In this document: positions 1 to 7,966 of the stretch, piece by piece
How the letters are laid out: each line of letters begins with the position of its first letter
Position numbering within the stretch: the stretch's first letter is position 1
NCBI RefSeq assembly: GCF_030758935.1
Contig: NZ_CP132333.1
Coordinates: 1,674,992-1,738,991, forward strand
DNA length: 64,000 nucleotides
Direction of reading: 5' to 3'
Source of the DNA: Geothrix sp. PMB-07
GTDB lineage: Bacteria; Acidobacteriota; Holophagae; Holophagales; Holophagaceae
The notes under the pieces: model-generated
The model's database searches: none
Told to the model about the DNA's origin: nothing
The model's input: only the letters and a program-made list of their open reading frames with translations
Made by a program: the position numbers and the translations under genes

Positions 1-896
1 TGGATGACCGCACCAACACGCTGATCATCACAGATCTACCCCGGCACATTTCGGTGGTTTCTGATCTGATTGATACCCTGGATGTTCAGATTCAACAGGT
101 CCAGATTGAGGCCCGGGTCGTTGAAGCGAATAAAAATTGGCAACAGCAGTTTGGTGTGAAGTGGCCTACCTCAAATAGTGGGTCAGTGGCCATTACGGGT
201 TCAGGTTCAAGTACAAGTAATCCTCCGTGGGTTGGGCCCAATGCCCCGTTCTGGAATGGTGTAAATATCAATAATCCCGATTCCAAGAACCAGGCCTGGG
301 CTGCATTTACCCCCGGCAAGGACGGATCGACCTCTATCGCCGCACCCTCTGGTGAATTGTGGCTGAGCTTCCTGAGCAATCGATTTAGCATCAACGCTGT
401 TCTTCAAGCCATGGAAAGCGAGGGCACACTTAAAATTGTGTCATCACCCAAAGTCGTGACGCAGAACAACAAGAAAGCCACGATCCTCAGCGGCGAAAAG
501 ATTCCTTACCCCACCCAGCAGGGTGGCGCTTCTGGTGGCGCCATCACGGTGGCCTTCATCGATGCCAACTTGCAACTTGATGTGACGCCCCAGATCACCA
601 ACGAAGGTACCATCATCATGGACTTGAAGGTCGAGAAGGCGGAAGCCGATTTCGGCCGCACGGTGAATGGAACACCAACCATTCTTCGAAAGTCCATCGA
701 GACTCAGGTCTTGGTTCGGGATGGCGGTACCGCTGTGTTGGGCGGTGTTTACATTACGAATACTGCTACTGGAACGAACGGCGTTCCCTTCCTCTCCAAG
801 ATCCCTTTGATTGGATTCCTGTTCCGGAACAACACCAAGCAGGATCAGAACGCCGAACTTCTGATCTTCATCACCCCGCGCATTCTTCGCCAATAG
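1..896 (+). CDS. pilQ: Type IV pilus secretin PilQ, C-terminal part (5' truncated)
   Basis: The reading frame is open from base 3 at the window edge to the TAG at 894-896, so the N-terminus lies outside. It begins with DDRTNTLIITDLP, a typical pre-secretin repeat ending, and continues through the secretin core (EARVVEANKNWQQQFGVKW, then VSSPKVVTQNNKKATI, then GGVYITNT and VPFLSKIPLIGFLFR) to the final LLIFITPRIL, the outer-membrane strand signature of the GspD/PilQ family. The family forms the outer-membrane ring through which type IV pili pass. A Ser/Gly/Asn-rich stretch of about 50 residues after the first motif is a likely variable loop. A strong terminator follows, so this is the last gene of its transcript, probably a pilMNOPQ cluster to the left (inference). 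Confidence 0.93.
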   Translation, partial: DDRTNTLIITDLPRHISVVSDLIDTLDVQIQQVQIEARVVEANKNWQQQFGVKWPTSNSGSVAITGSGSSTSNPPWVGPNAPFWNGVNINNPDSKNQAWAAFTPGKDGSTSIAAPSGELWLSFLSNRFSINAVLQAMESEGTLKIVSSPKVVTQNNKKATILSGEKIPYPTQQGGASGGAITVAFIDANLQLDVTPQITNEGTIIMDLKVEKAEADFGRTVNGTPTILRKSIETQVLVRDGGTAVLGGVYITNTATGTNGVPFLSKIPLIGFLFRNNTKQDQNAELLIFITPRILRQ

Positions 897-910
897 GCTG
901 GATACTTGAC

Positions 911-946
911 ATGGAAACGGCCCCTTGCGGGGCCGTTTCCATGTTT
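911..946 (+). terminator. Intrinsic terminator after pilQ
   Basis: A perfect 14-bp stem (911-924 with 929-942) with a TTGC loop follows the pilQ stop by 14 bp and is followed by GTTTG. The T-run is short, but the stem is perfect and lies between convergent genes, so it may act in both directions. Confidence 0.8.
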
Positions 947-960
947 GAAGCAAGCGGGAA

Positions 961-1161
961 TTACTTGGCGATGGGCAGGGTCCGCACCAGGCGCTTGCAG
1001 CTGTTGCAGAGGATGGTGAAGTTGTCGGCCTGCTCGAAGTGGTATTTGAAGCCGGGATCCTCGTCGACCTTCTCCAGGCGACCGAAGCGGTACTCGGCAA
1101 TGCGCACGCTCTGGGGGGCGGTCAGATCGGCGCCGCAGTGGGTGCAGGAGATGGCGGCCAT
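961..1161 (-). CDS. Small zinc-ribbon protein
   Basis: The 66-aa product has two CxxC knuckles, CTHC near residue 6 and CNSC near residue 52, separated by a charged segment, which is the layout of a structural zinc ribbon. The minus-strand start is preceded by AAGGAG at good spacing. No signal peptide or membrane segment is visible, so it should be cytoplasmic. The gene lies downstream of the small membrane-protein gene at 1187-1336 on the same strand, about 25 bp away, and may share its transcript. I do not recognise a named family. Zinc binding is inferred from the four cysteines only. Confidence 0.75.
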   Translation of the reverse strand: MAAISCTHCGADLTAPQSVRIAEYRFGRLEKVDEDPGFKYHFEQADNFTILCNSCKRLVRTLPIAK

Positions 1162-1186
1162 GCTTGCTCCTTGGGAAGGCTGTGCT

Positions 1187-1336
1187 TCATAGGTGGAAGA
1201 ATTTCCAGAGCCCCCAGCTTATCAGAGCCAGCGCGGCCAGGCCGACGAAGACCCGCAGCAGCACCTTGCCGAGGTGATATGCGACATAGATCACGATGAG
1301 CGCGGCCAGAATGGCCAGAATCAGTGTTGGGGTCAT
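1187..1336 (-). CDS. 49-aa hydrophobic membrane protein
   Basis: An ATG at 1336 opens a 49-codon frame ending in TGA at 1187-1189. The product begins MTPTLILAILAALIVIYVAY and is hydrophobic almost throughout, with one or two helices (about residues 3-20 and 28-44) separated by HLGKVLLR. The start overlaps the stop of the upstream dehydrogenase gene as ATGA, the usual mark of translational coupling, which supports a real gene despite its size. No family was recognised. It could be a small membrane-bound regulator or a lineage-specific protein. Confidence 0.62.
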   Translation of the reverse strand: MTPTLILAILAALIVIYVAYHLGKVLLRVFVGLAALALISWGLWKFFHL

Positions 1337-2202
1337 GAAGTCCGCCTGCCTTCCTTATTCCAATGGTGGAACCCCTTCTGCGCTGTGATTCCCGTATGGC
1401 CTGCATCGACCAGGGCCCTGAGGAGGGCGGGGGGCTGAAAGCGCGCTTCACCCGCAGCAGTGAGCCCTTCGGCGATGCGCAGCCGCAAATCGAGCCCCAC
1501 CCGGTCGGACAGTTCCAGGGGGCCTACGGGGTGGCCATAGCCCAGGGTCATGAGGGCGTCCAAATCCTCGGCGGAGGCGACACCAGCCTCCACGAGCCGC
1601 ATGGCTTCGAGTCCCTGGGCCAGGGCCATCCGTGCTGCGGCGAAGCCCGGTTGATCGCGAACCTGGACCACGCGCTTCCCCAGGGCTTTGCCCAGATCCC
1701 TGGCCTGCTCCACACACTTGGGCAGGGTGCCGGGCGCCACGGCCATTTCAACAACCGCCATGCGTGGCACGGGCACGAAGAGGTGGAATCCAACCAGTCG
1801 GCCGACGAGCCCTGATCGCCGGGCCAATTCCGTGATGGGGAGTGCCGATGTGCCTGATAGAAGCAACACGTCTTTCGGCCCCCACTCGCCTGCGGCGGCA
1901 AGGACAGGATGTTTGACCTCGATGTTTTCGGGGAGCGCCTCCAGGAAGGTAGCGGCTCCCTGCAAGGCCTCTGGGCCAAAGGCGGCGGCCGACAGCCGCC
2001 TGACGGCCATCGTGCGCGCCTCAGAGGAGAGCCGCTCCCGTTCCACGGCCCGGTCCCAGCGGGTGTGGATCCGCCTTAAACCTGCTTCTGCATGATGCTG
2101 GTCTCGTCCGAGCAGGCGAGTTTCGAGGCCACATTCCGCAGCCCATTGAGCCGCAGAGATCCCCAGGGTTCCGGGCCCCAGGATGGCCAAAGGCCCGGTC
2201 AT
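1333..2202 (-). CDS. 3-hydroxyacyl-CoA dehydrogenase family protein
   Basis: At 289 aa this is the usual length for single-function 3-hydroxybutyryl/3-hydroxyacyl-CoA dehydrogenases. The Rossmann loop is GPGTLGISAAQW (residues 9-20). ENIEVKHPVL follows, then LSGTSALPI, and GFHLFVPVPRMAVVEM carries the catalytic His of the GxHFFxPxxxMxLVE motif. The C-terminal domain contains GYGHPVGPLELSDRVGLD. The family oxidises 3-hydroxyacyl-CoA with NAD+ in beta-oxidation or butanoate metabolism. The first glycine-rich motif is GPGTLG rather than GAGTMG, a mild variation. The C-terminal stop overlaps the start of a 49-aa membrane protein. The gene diverges from the PP2C gene across about 150 bp. Confidence 0.85.
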   Translation of the reverse strand: MTGPLAILGPGTLGISAAQWAAECGLETRLLGRDQHHAEAGLRRIHTRWDRAVERERLSSEARTMAVRRLSAAAFGPEALQGAATFLEALPENIEVKHPVLAAAGEWGPKDVLLLSGTSALPITELARRSGLVGRLVGFHLFVPVPRMAVVEMAVAPGTLPKCVEQARDLGKALGKRVVQVRDQPGFAAARMALAQGLEAMRLVEAGVASAEDLDALMTLGYGHPVGPLELSDRVGLDLRLRIAEGLTAAGEARFQPPALLRALVDAGHTGITAQKGFHHWNKEGRRTS

Positions 2203-2266
2203 GCGCCTGCCTCCAAACCGAGAGAGGCCTGGTTGGCAAGATCTGAATCCAAGGGTGCTTCAGGCA

Positions 2267-2293
2267 TTGTTTCGCGCCTCCACCCGCTATGAT
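2267..2293 (+). promoter_or_regulatory. Possible sigma-70 type promoter for the PP2C operon
   Basis: TTGTTT at 2267-2272 and TATGAT at 2288-2293 are separated by 15 bp, slightly short of ideal. They lie in the divergent gap before the PP2C gene. The -10 hexamer overlaps the upstream in-frame ATG pair at 2289, so if this is the promoter, translation must begin lower, at the ATG at 2358. Confidence 0.35.
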
Positions 2294-2357
2294 GAACGGA
2301 AAGGGCCGTCAGTCCATCACCTCAACCCAGCCCAACACTCACGGGCCATCACGCCTC

Positions 2358-3278
2358 ATGCTCATCGATTACGCCGCCATCACGCACCCGGGCAAGATCC
2401 GGAAGAACAATGAAGATGCCTACCTGCTGAGCGCGCTGGACGGCGAAGAGCCCATCATCAATGGGCGGGCCAGGCCTCTGAAGGTCGGTGAGCCCGGCCT
2501 CCTGGTGGCGGTGGCCGATGGCATGGGCGGGGCCGCAGCGGGCGAAGTAGCCAGTCACGAAGGTTTGGCGGCGGTGTCGTTGTTCCTTTTTGGCCACTGG
2601 GGCCGACTGGCCCCTGAGAAAGTGGCTGAGACAGAACTCCTCAAGGCGCTGAAAACCGCCGTGGAACAGGCCAGTGACGCGGTGCTGCGGTATTCGGATG
2701 ATGACCGCACTGCCCGGGGCATGGGTTCCACCCTGACGGCGGCGGTGATTTGGCGGGGCGCGGTCTATGTCGCTCAGGTGGGTGATTCCCGGGCCTACCT
2801 GTTCAGGCAAGGTCGGCTGCACCAGATCACGGAGGATCAGACCCTCGTGAACGACCTGGTGGCTCAAGGCGCCCTCACGCGGGAGCAGGCGCGCGTCCAT
2901 CCCCAGCGCAACATGATCACCCAGGCGTTGGGATCACCTCAGCCCCTGCGAGTGGTGCTGACGCGCCTGGTCTTGCGCCGGGGAGATCGTCTGCTCTGCT
3001 GTTCCGATGGCCTGCACGGGGAAGTGCATGATGATCGCATCGAGGAAGTCATGGGTCAGGCCCTCAGCCCCCGTCGCAGCTTGGAGCTGTTGGTGGATGA
3101 AGCCCTCATCCAGGGCGGCAGGGATAACATCACGGCCGTGATTCTGGCCCTCAACGATCCCAGCCTGGCGCTGCCAGCGCCGGATGAAGGGCTTGATCTG
3201 TACCACCCCGACCTCACCTCCCGCGGACGCGGGTTGTGGGAGCGGTTTCTTCACTTGATTGGAGGCGGCGCCTCATGA
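2358..3278 (+). CDS. PP2C-type Ser/Thr protein phosphatase
   Basis: This is a soluble, metal-dependent PPM/PP2C phosphatase of the bacterial Stp/PrpC type. After the chosen ATG comes the classic opening ending HPGKIRKNNEDAYL, then VADGMGGAAAGEVAS (metal-binding Asp), RGMGSTLTAAVIWRGAVYV, VGDSRAYLFR, CCSDGLHGEV and finally GRDNITAVIL with the second metal-binding Asp. All the metal residues I can place are present. About 306 aa from this start; an in-frame ATG at 2289 would add 23 unconserved residues and falls inside a possible -10 box. The product removes phosphate from Ser/Thr proteins. No partner kinase is seen in this window. The stop overlaps the next start as ATGA, so the gene is coupled to the RdgC-like pair. 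Confidence 0.9.
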   Translation: MLIDYAAITHPGKIRKNNEDAYLLSALDGEEPIINGRARPLKVGEPGLLVAVADGMGGAAAGEVASHEGLAAVSLFLFGHWGRLAPEKVAETELLKALKTAVEQASDAVLRYSDDDRTARGMGSTLTAAVIWRGAVYVAQVGDSRAYLFRQGRLHQITEDQTLVNDLVAQGALTREQARVHPQRNMITQALGSPQPLRVVLTRLVLRRGDRLLCCSDGLHGEVHDDRIEEVMGQALSPRRSLELLVDEALIQGGRDNITAVILALNDPSLALPAPDEGLDLYHPDLTSRGRGLWERFLHLIGGGAS

Positions 3279-3886
3279 GCATGCTGCAGGGGAGTGTCTC
3301 CCTTAAACGCTTTCTGGTGTTGGGCCCGGTGCCCGATGAAAAAGATCTTCAGGCGGGCCTCGAACAGGATCAGTTCCGCCCCTTTCAGGATGGGCTCGAG
3401 GAAGAGCGCATGGGCTGGTGTGATTGGCGGAACCCGCTGATCACTCCGCCGGATGCCGATTGGGTCAGCCAAGAGCGCTTCGCGGTTTTCGCGCTGCGCA
3501 TCGACACGCGGCGCGTGCCGCCGGCCCTGCTGAAGGCCCATGTGGATCTGCGCCTGCAGACCCTGCAGAAGGAGAAGGACCTGGCCTTCGTGGGAAAGGA
3601 AGCTCGCATTTCTCTGGCCGACGAAGTGAAGGTGGAGCTTCTTCGGAAAGTATTGCCCTCGCCCAAAGTGGTGGAGGTGGCCTGGGATCTCAAGAATGGC
3701 ATCCTCTGGACCACGGCCTCGTCCAGCAAGGTCCAGGGGGCTTTGACCACGCTGTTCATCAAGTCCTTTGGGTGCGAAATCCACCCCCTGGCGCCCCTGG
3801 TGCTTTCGGGTCGGCTTTGCCCCGATCTTTCTGTGGAAGCCTTGATGGCATTGGATCCGCTCGATCTCGAACTTGAGGAGGCCTGA
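3275..3886 (+). CDS. RdgC-like protein, N-terminal half
   Basis: The start ATG at 3275 overlaps the phosphatase stop by 4 bp and is preceded by GGAGG. The roughly 203-aa product resembles the first part of RdgC, the ring-shaped DNA-binding protein that modulates RecA recombination: EERMGWCDWRNPL matches the MGW(V)PP region, ISLADEVKVELLRKVLP matches the conserved KDEVLHSLLPRAF helix, and DLKNGILWTTASSSK matches the following D-x-NGLIMVD strand. The RdgC C-terminal half is missing here and appears as the next gene. Assignment is by remembered similarity, not alignment. If right, the product acts on DNA as a two-chain RdgC. Confidence 0.62.
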   Translation: MSMLQGSVSLKRFLVLGPVPDEKDLQAGLEQDQFRPFQDGLEEERMGWCDWRNPLITPPDADWVSQERFAVFALRIDTRRVPPALLKAHVDLRLQTLQKEKDLAFVGKEARISLADEVKVELLRKVLPSPKVVEVAWDLKNGILWTTASSSKVQGALTTLFIKSFGCEIHPLAPLVLSGRLCPDLSVEALMALDPLDLELEEA

Positions 3887-3887
3887 G

Positions 3888-4436
3888 GTGAAGCCTCTCG
3901 AACTGATGGAACAAGGCCGTTTTCTCGGCGAGGAATTCCTGCTGTGGCTCTGGATGCGCAGCATGACTGAAGGGGGCGCCAGCGGCGAGGAAGGCGATGG
4001 CTCCGGTTGTTTCGTGGATGATGCCATCCAGCTCACCTCCGAGCGGGGTGAGGTGAAGGAAATTTCCCTGCGCAAGGGCAATCCCGCCGAAAGCCGCGAG
4101 GCCTTTGAATCCCTCGGCCGCGGCATGCGTCCTTCCAAGATGAAGCTGCGCATCCTCTCCGGCGATCTGGAATGGGTGTTCACCCTCAATGCCGCCACCC
4201 TGGACATGGGCACACTCAAGCTGCCGCCCAGCACGGGCAAGGCGCCGCACGAGCGGCTGCATGACCGCATCTTCCTGCTGGAGGAAGGCGCCGGGCACCT
4301 GGAGCGCCGCCTCAAGCTTTTCCTCCGCGCCCGGGCGGAAGATCCCGATGGGATGCTCGAAGCCATGCGCGGCTGGGTGCGCGTAGCCCGTTCGGGTGAA
4401 GCGCTCGCCAACGGCGAGGCGCCTTGGGAGGCCTGA
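3888..4436 (+). CDS. RdgC-like protein, C-terminal half
   Basis: Translation most likely starts at the GTG at 3888, 1 bp past the upstream stop, using the GAGGAGG that lies inside the end of the previous gene. The product is about 182 aa. It begins with LMEQGRFLGEEFLLWLWMRS and then has FVDDAIQLTSERGEVKEISL and MRPSKMKLRI, which resemble the second half of RdgC (the VTKLALDW strand region and preceding helix). No signal peptide or membrane span. Frame differs from the previous gene by +1, but the presence of its own ribosome-binding site argues for a real split rather than a sequencing slip. Function is inferred from position and weak similarity. Confidence 0.55.
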   Translation: MKPLELMEQGRFLGEEFLLWLWMRSMTEGGASGEEGDGSGCFVDDAIQLTSERGEVKEISLRKGNPAESREAFESLGRGMRPSKMKLRILSGDLEWVFTLNAATLDMGTLKLPPSTGKAPHERLHDRIFLLEEGAGHLERRLKLFLRARAEDPDGMLEAMRGWVRVARSGEALANGEAPWEA

Positions 4437-4441
4437 GACCC

Positions 4442-6106
4442 GTGCCGCTGGCCTGGGGCCTGCTGCTTCCGGTGTGCTTTGCCGCACCGGTGGCGCAGGA
4501 GCCGGCGCCGGTCATGGCCCAGGCCCGCACGCCGGAGGGCCGTACCGTCCTCCTGCGCCTGCAGTTCAAGAAGGGCCTCAGCGTGGAAGGCAAGGGCCTG
4601 CCGAAGGCCTTCTTGGCCAAAGGCGCTGATGGTGCCGGTTGGGTGGGGTTCGACAACCTGTCACCGGACGGAAAACGCTGGGCCTTGGCCGCGTTCTTTC
4701 CGGACGACCAATGGAGGCCGGAAGAGGTGCGGCATCGCGTGCGCTACGCCGAAATCGAATCGGTGTGGACCCTGGCGGCGCTGTTCACGGGGCACGGCCA
4801 GAACTACGACCGCCTCATGGCGGAAAATCCGGATTTTCCTGAAAAGCTGCGCGAAGGCGATGTCTGGCGCATCCCCCGCGGCCTGCTTTCAGTGGATCTG
4901 GGCGGCACGGGGCGCGGCCCCGACCGCACGCGGCCCGAGGATGAACTGGACGATGAGTCGCGGGTATCCGCCTACCGCGGCCTGCTGTCCTTCAGCGATG
5001 ACGCCCAGGGCAAGTTCGCGGCCTATCGCATGCGCAAGGGCGAGGCGCTGTACTCCAGCGTGGTCATCCGCTACACGGACCGCGTGGATCCCAAGGGGGT
5101 GAACGAACTGGCGGATCGCATCGCGAAACGCAGCGGCATCACCGATGTGCGCGGCATTCAGCCCGGCCAGCTCATCAAGATCCCGCTCGAGTTCCTGGCA
5201 GATCCCTTCCAGCCGGAGGGCAGTTCGCAGCTGGCGGAGGAGCGCGAGGTGCGCGCGGAGGTGCGCCGCATCGTGCGCGTGGAGGCCGGTCCCAAGCTCA
5301 AGGGCGTGCGCGTCATCCTCGACGCGGGCCACGGCGGCGTGGATCCAGGCGCCCGCGCCAACGGCATCTGGGAATCGGATTTCGTCTACGACATCGCCAT
5401 GCGCGTGCGCCGCCTGCTCGAACAGGAAACCGAAGCCCAGGTGAGCAGCACCATTCGCTATCCGGCCCTGGGTTTCAAGAGTCGCGAATCCATCACCACG
5501 CCCAGCCGGGCTGCGGACATCCTCACCACACCGCCCTTCGCCGTGGATGGTGAAAGCCCCACGGCCCTGAGCGTCAACCTGCGTTGGGTGCTGGCCAATG
5601 ATTGGTTCGCGGCCTTCCGCCAGGCCAAGGGCGATGCCCAGAAGACCCTCTTCCTGAGCTTCCACGCGGACAGCCTGCACCCTTCAGCCCGGGGCTCCAT
5701 GGTCTACGTGCCCAGCGCCGCCCTGGTGCCCAGCACCCATGCCATGGGGCTGGTGAAGGTGGGGCGCGTGGCTGAGGCCAAGCGCTCGGCCCGCGTGTCG
5801 TTCAGCAGCCGGGAGAAGCTTCAGGGCGAGGCCCGCAGCCGCCAATTTTCGGAAGCGCTCCTGAAGGCTCTGCAGAAGGAGCGCATTCCCGTCCATGCCA
5901 ACCGGCCCATTCGCAACGTCATCTACCGGGGTGGTGGCAAGTGGGTGCCCGCGGTCATCCGCTATAGCACCGGCGCCACCAAGGCCCTGGTCGAGGTGGC
6001 CAACCTCACCAACGAAGACGATGCCGCCAGCCTGCGTGATCCGGAATTCCGCGAGCGCTATGCGGCCGCGGTGGTGAACGCCATCCGGGCGTATTATCGG
6101 AAATAG
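4442..6106 (+). CDS. N-acetylmuramoyl-L-alanine amidase (Amidase_3) with LysM-like N-terminal region
   Basis: A signal peptide (PLAWGLLLPVCFAAPVAQ) follows the GTG at 4442; a TTG at 4424 is an alternative. The middle part has two LysM-like segments, YDRLMAENPDFPEKLREGDVWRIP and a later one ending IQPGQLIKIPLEFL. The C-terminal half is an Amidase_3 domain: VILDAGHGGVDPGA (zinc His), a Glu in GIWESDFVYD, LFLSFHADSLHP (zinc His) and LVEVANLTNEDD with the catalytic Glu. The family cleaves the amide bond between MurNAc and L-Ala of the peptide stem and acts in the periplasm in daughter-cell separation. About 554 aa, long for AmiC because of the N-terminal extension. It is the last large gene of the PP2C-RdgC run. 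Confidence 0.88.
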   Translation: MPLAWGLLLPVCFAAPVAQEPAPVMAQARTPEGRTVLLRLQFKKGLSVEGKGLPKAFLAKGADGAGWVGFDNLSPDGKRWALAAFFPDDQWRPEEVRHRVRYAEIESVWTLAALFTGHGQNYDRLMAENPDFPEKLREGDVWRIPRGLLSVDLGGTGRGPDRTRPEDELDDESRVSAYRGLLSFSDDAQGKFAAYRMRKGEALYSSVVIRYTDRVDPKGVNELADRIAKRSGITDVRGIQPGQLIKIPLEFLADPFQPEGSSQLAEEREVRAEVRRIVRVEAGPKLKGVRVILDAGHGGVDPGARANGIWESDFVYDIAMRVRRLLEQETEAQVSSTIRYPALGFKSRESITTPSRAADILTTPPFAVDGESPTALSVNLRWVLANDWFAAFRQAKGDAQKTLFLSFHADSLHPSARGSMVYVPSAALVPSTHAMGLVKVGRVAEAKRSARVSFSSREKLQGEARSRQFSEALLKALQKERIPVHANRPIRNVIYRGGGKWVPAVIRYSTGATKALVEVANLTNEDDAASLRDPEFRERYAAAVVNAIRAYYRK

Positions 6107-6124
6107 GCCGTGTAGGGAGAGACC

Positions 6125-6547
6125 ATGCGATGCCTCGTGCTGGCCCCGTGGCTGGTGCTGCTGCTCTTTGGCGCGGGCTGCCGGAAGCCGGAGCCTGTGG
6201 CGCGGCCGCAGGCCCAGCTCATCGTTCGATTTCTGGATCGGGATGCGGTGCTCGATCTGGCAGCGGTTCCCCCCGCAGGTCCCTGGCGAGTGATGAACGC
6301 GGGCCTGTGGGAACCCCTGGAGATCCGATGGAAGCCAGGCCCAGTGCCCATCGGCGCCGCCGTGGTGGGCCGCACGGCGCCGGACTGGGTGCTTCTGGAA
6401 GATCCGGCGCAGGACACTCACCGCGTGGTCATGCGCGGCCCCGGCCCCGAAGAACTCGCACGCCGCAATGAACGCATGGATCCTGATGAACGCGACGCCC
6501 TGGCCCTGCTGGGGGTGCTGTGGGCTTTGAGCTGGGCCCGGCACTGA
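6125..6547 (+). CDS. Putative lipoprotein, unknown function
   Basis: The 140-aa product opens with [19 protein letters not shown], a lipoprotein signal ending in the lipobox FGAGC, so Cys-19 should be lipidated. The rest is a short soluble domain with no motif I recognise. GGGAGAG lies at good spacing before the ATG, and the gene follows the amidase by 18 bp, so the two probably form one transcript and share the envelope. Confidence 0.6.
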   Translation: MRCLVLAPWLVLLLFGAGCRKPEPVARPQAQLIVRFLDRDAVLDLAAVPPAGPWRVMNAGLWEPLEIRWKPGPVPIGAAVVGRTAPDWVLLEDPAQDTHRVVMRGPGPEELARRNERMDPDERDALALLGVLWALSWARH

Positions 6548-6641
6548 ATGTCCCGGCTGGGTGGGTCATGGTTCGCTCGGGTCCGCTAGAATGGCCCTTC
6601 CCTTGATCGGCCTTCACGGCCCCACATGTGCTGAGGCATTC

Positions 6642-7139
6642 ATGACGACCAACCCCCTGGTGGGCATCCTGATGGGCTCCAAGAACGACTGGGAGACCAT
6701 GCAGCACACCGCTTCGACTCTGAAAGCCCTGGGCATTCCCTGCGAAGCCCATGTGGCCAGCGCGCACCGCACCCCGGAAAAAGTGGTCGAGTTCTGCAAG
6801 GGCGCCGAAGGGCGCGGCTTGAAGGTCATCATCGCCGCTGCCGGTGGGGCGGCTCATCTGGCGGGTGTCTGCGCCAGCAAGACCCACCTGCCGGTGCTGG
6901 GCGTGCCCATGAAGGGCTGGGCCACCGAGGGCATGGACGCGCTCCTCTCCACGGTGCAGATGCCCTCGGGCATCCCCGTGGGCACCCTGGCCATCGGTAA
7001 GGCTGGGGCCATCAATGCCGCCCTGCTGGCCACGTCGATCCTGGCGCTGGGTGATGCCGCCATCCGTGACCGGTATTTGAGCTACCGCCAGAGTCAGACC
7101 GAAAAGGCCTTGGCGGATGACGATCTGGTTCTGCCCTGA
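6642..7139 (+). CDS. purE: N5-carboxyaminoimidazole ribonucleotide mutase PurE
   Basis: PurE moves the carboxyl group of N5-CAIR to C4, giving CAIR in purine synthesis. The motifs are clear: [13 protein letters not shown] (phosphate loop), [11 protein letters not shown] with the catalytic His, [26 protein letters not shown] and [16 protein letters not shown]. The product is 165 aa from the ATG at 6642, the normal length; an upstream in-frame ATG would add residues with no conservation. No purK lies next to it in this window. A TAGAAT box at 6587-6592 could be the -10 of its promoter. The downstream gene mog begins 44 bp later. Confidence 0.95.
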   Translation: MTTNPLVGILMGSKNDWETMQHTASTLKALGIPCEAHVASAHRTPEKVVEFCKGAEGRGLKVIIAAAGGAAHLAGVCASKTHLPVLGVPMKGWATEGMDALLSTVQMPSGIPVGTLAIGKAGAINAALLATSILALGDAAIRDRYLSYRQSQTEKALADDDLVLP

Positions 7140-7182
7140 TCCATTCTTCCAGGCCATTGGGGAATTCCTTGGAGCCCGAGCG

Positions 7183-7668
7183 ATGGAGCACGTGCATCTC
7201 ATCACCCTGTCGGATCGCGCGTCGCGAGGCGAGTACCAGGATCAATCAACGCCGCTGTTGACCGCTTGGCTCGAAGGGCAGGGTGTGAGGACCGTGAGCA
7301 CCGCGCTGATGCCCGACGATCCCAGTCTCCTGGAGGCTGATCTTCGCCACGCGGTGGCCCAGGGGGTGCCCCTGGTGCTCACCTGCGGGGGAACTGGATT
7401 CGGATTGCGGGACACCACCCCGGAGGCCTCTCGCCGCGTCATCGAACGGGAAGCGCCGGGCATCTGCGAATTGATCCGGGCCAAAGGCGGCCATCCTTTG
7501 GCCTTTGCGAGTCGCGCGGTCTGCGGCATCGCCGGCCGCACCGTGATCTTGAACCTCTCGGGCAGGCCCGCCGCGGCGCTGGAGCAGATCCAGTTGGCCT
7601 GGCCCCTGCTGGTTCACGGCGTGGCCGTTCTGCGCAAGGAAGCGGCGGCAGGAGGGCCCTGCACATGA
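7183..7668 (+). CDS. mog: Molybdopterin adenylyltransferase (MogA/MoaB family)
   Basis: The 161-aa product matches the MoCF-biosynthesis fold: HLITLSDRASRGEYQD at the N-terminus, then VLTCGGTGFGLRDTTPEA, the TGGTG nucleotide-binding signature, and LNLSGRPAAALEQI at the C-terminal end. The family adenylates molybdopterin before metal insertion. The ATG at 7183 follows GGAG; a longer frame runs back into purE and is not favoured. It ends in ATGA, overlapping the next small gene. No other molybdenum-cofactor genes are in the window, so assignment to MogA rather than MoaB is not decided. Confidence 0.88.
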   Translation: MEHVHLITLSDRASRGEYQDQSTPLLTAWLEGQGVRTVSTALMPDDPSLLEADLRHAVAQGVPLVLTCGGTGFGLRDTTPEASRRVIEREAPGICELIRAKGGHPLAFASRAVCGIAGRTVILNLSGRPAAALEQIQLAWPLLVHGVAVLRKEAAAGGPCT

Positions 7669-7880
7669 ATGTATGGGCGCGGATCAACCATGTGGGCTGG
7701 GTGCATCTCTGGCGGCAGCGCGAGGATTTCGAGGCGGCCGAGCCGTCCGCCCATTTCCTGAACGGCCGCACGGATCCCCGCTGGCTGGAACTCGCCCTTT
7801 CCGCCGAACAGAAGGCCCGGCTCGAGGCCGGAGATCTGGTGGAGCTGGAGGATCCCGGCTACTTCACCGACGAAACGTAA
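7665..7880 (+). CDS. Small acidic protein of unknown function
   Basis: A 71-aa frame starts at an ATG that overlaps the mog stop as ATGA. The product starts MNVWARINHVGWVHLWRQR, is rich in Trp, Arg and acidic residues, and has no Cys, signal peptide or membrane segment. I do not recognise a family. Coupling to mog is the only functional clue. Coding assignment rests on the overlap and even codon use. Confidence 0.55.
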   Translation: MNVWARINHVGWVHLWRQREDFEAAEPSAHFLNGRTDPRWLELALSAEQKARLEAGDLVELEDPGYFTDET

Positions 7881-7966
7881 AGGCCATGGGGCCATCCTGC
7901 CACCTCGGGGTGGGATGAAGCCGTCGCCCATGAGAAGGTTGAACCTGTCTGTTGATGAGGCCCGGA

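Noticed and set aside
3870-3900. Sequencing frameshift as the cause of the two RdgC-like genes
   Set aside because: The second frame has its own GTG and ribosome-binding site at proper spacing, and no homopolymer run lies at the junction. Not excluded without reads.
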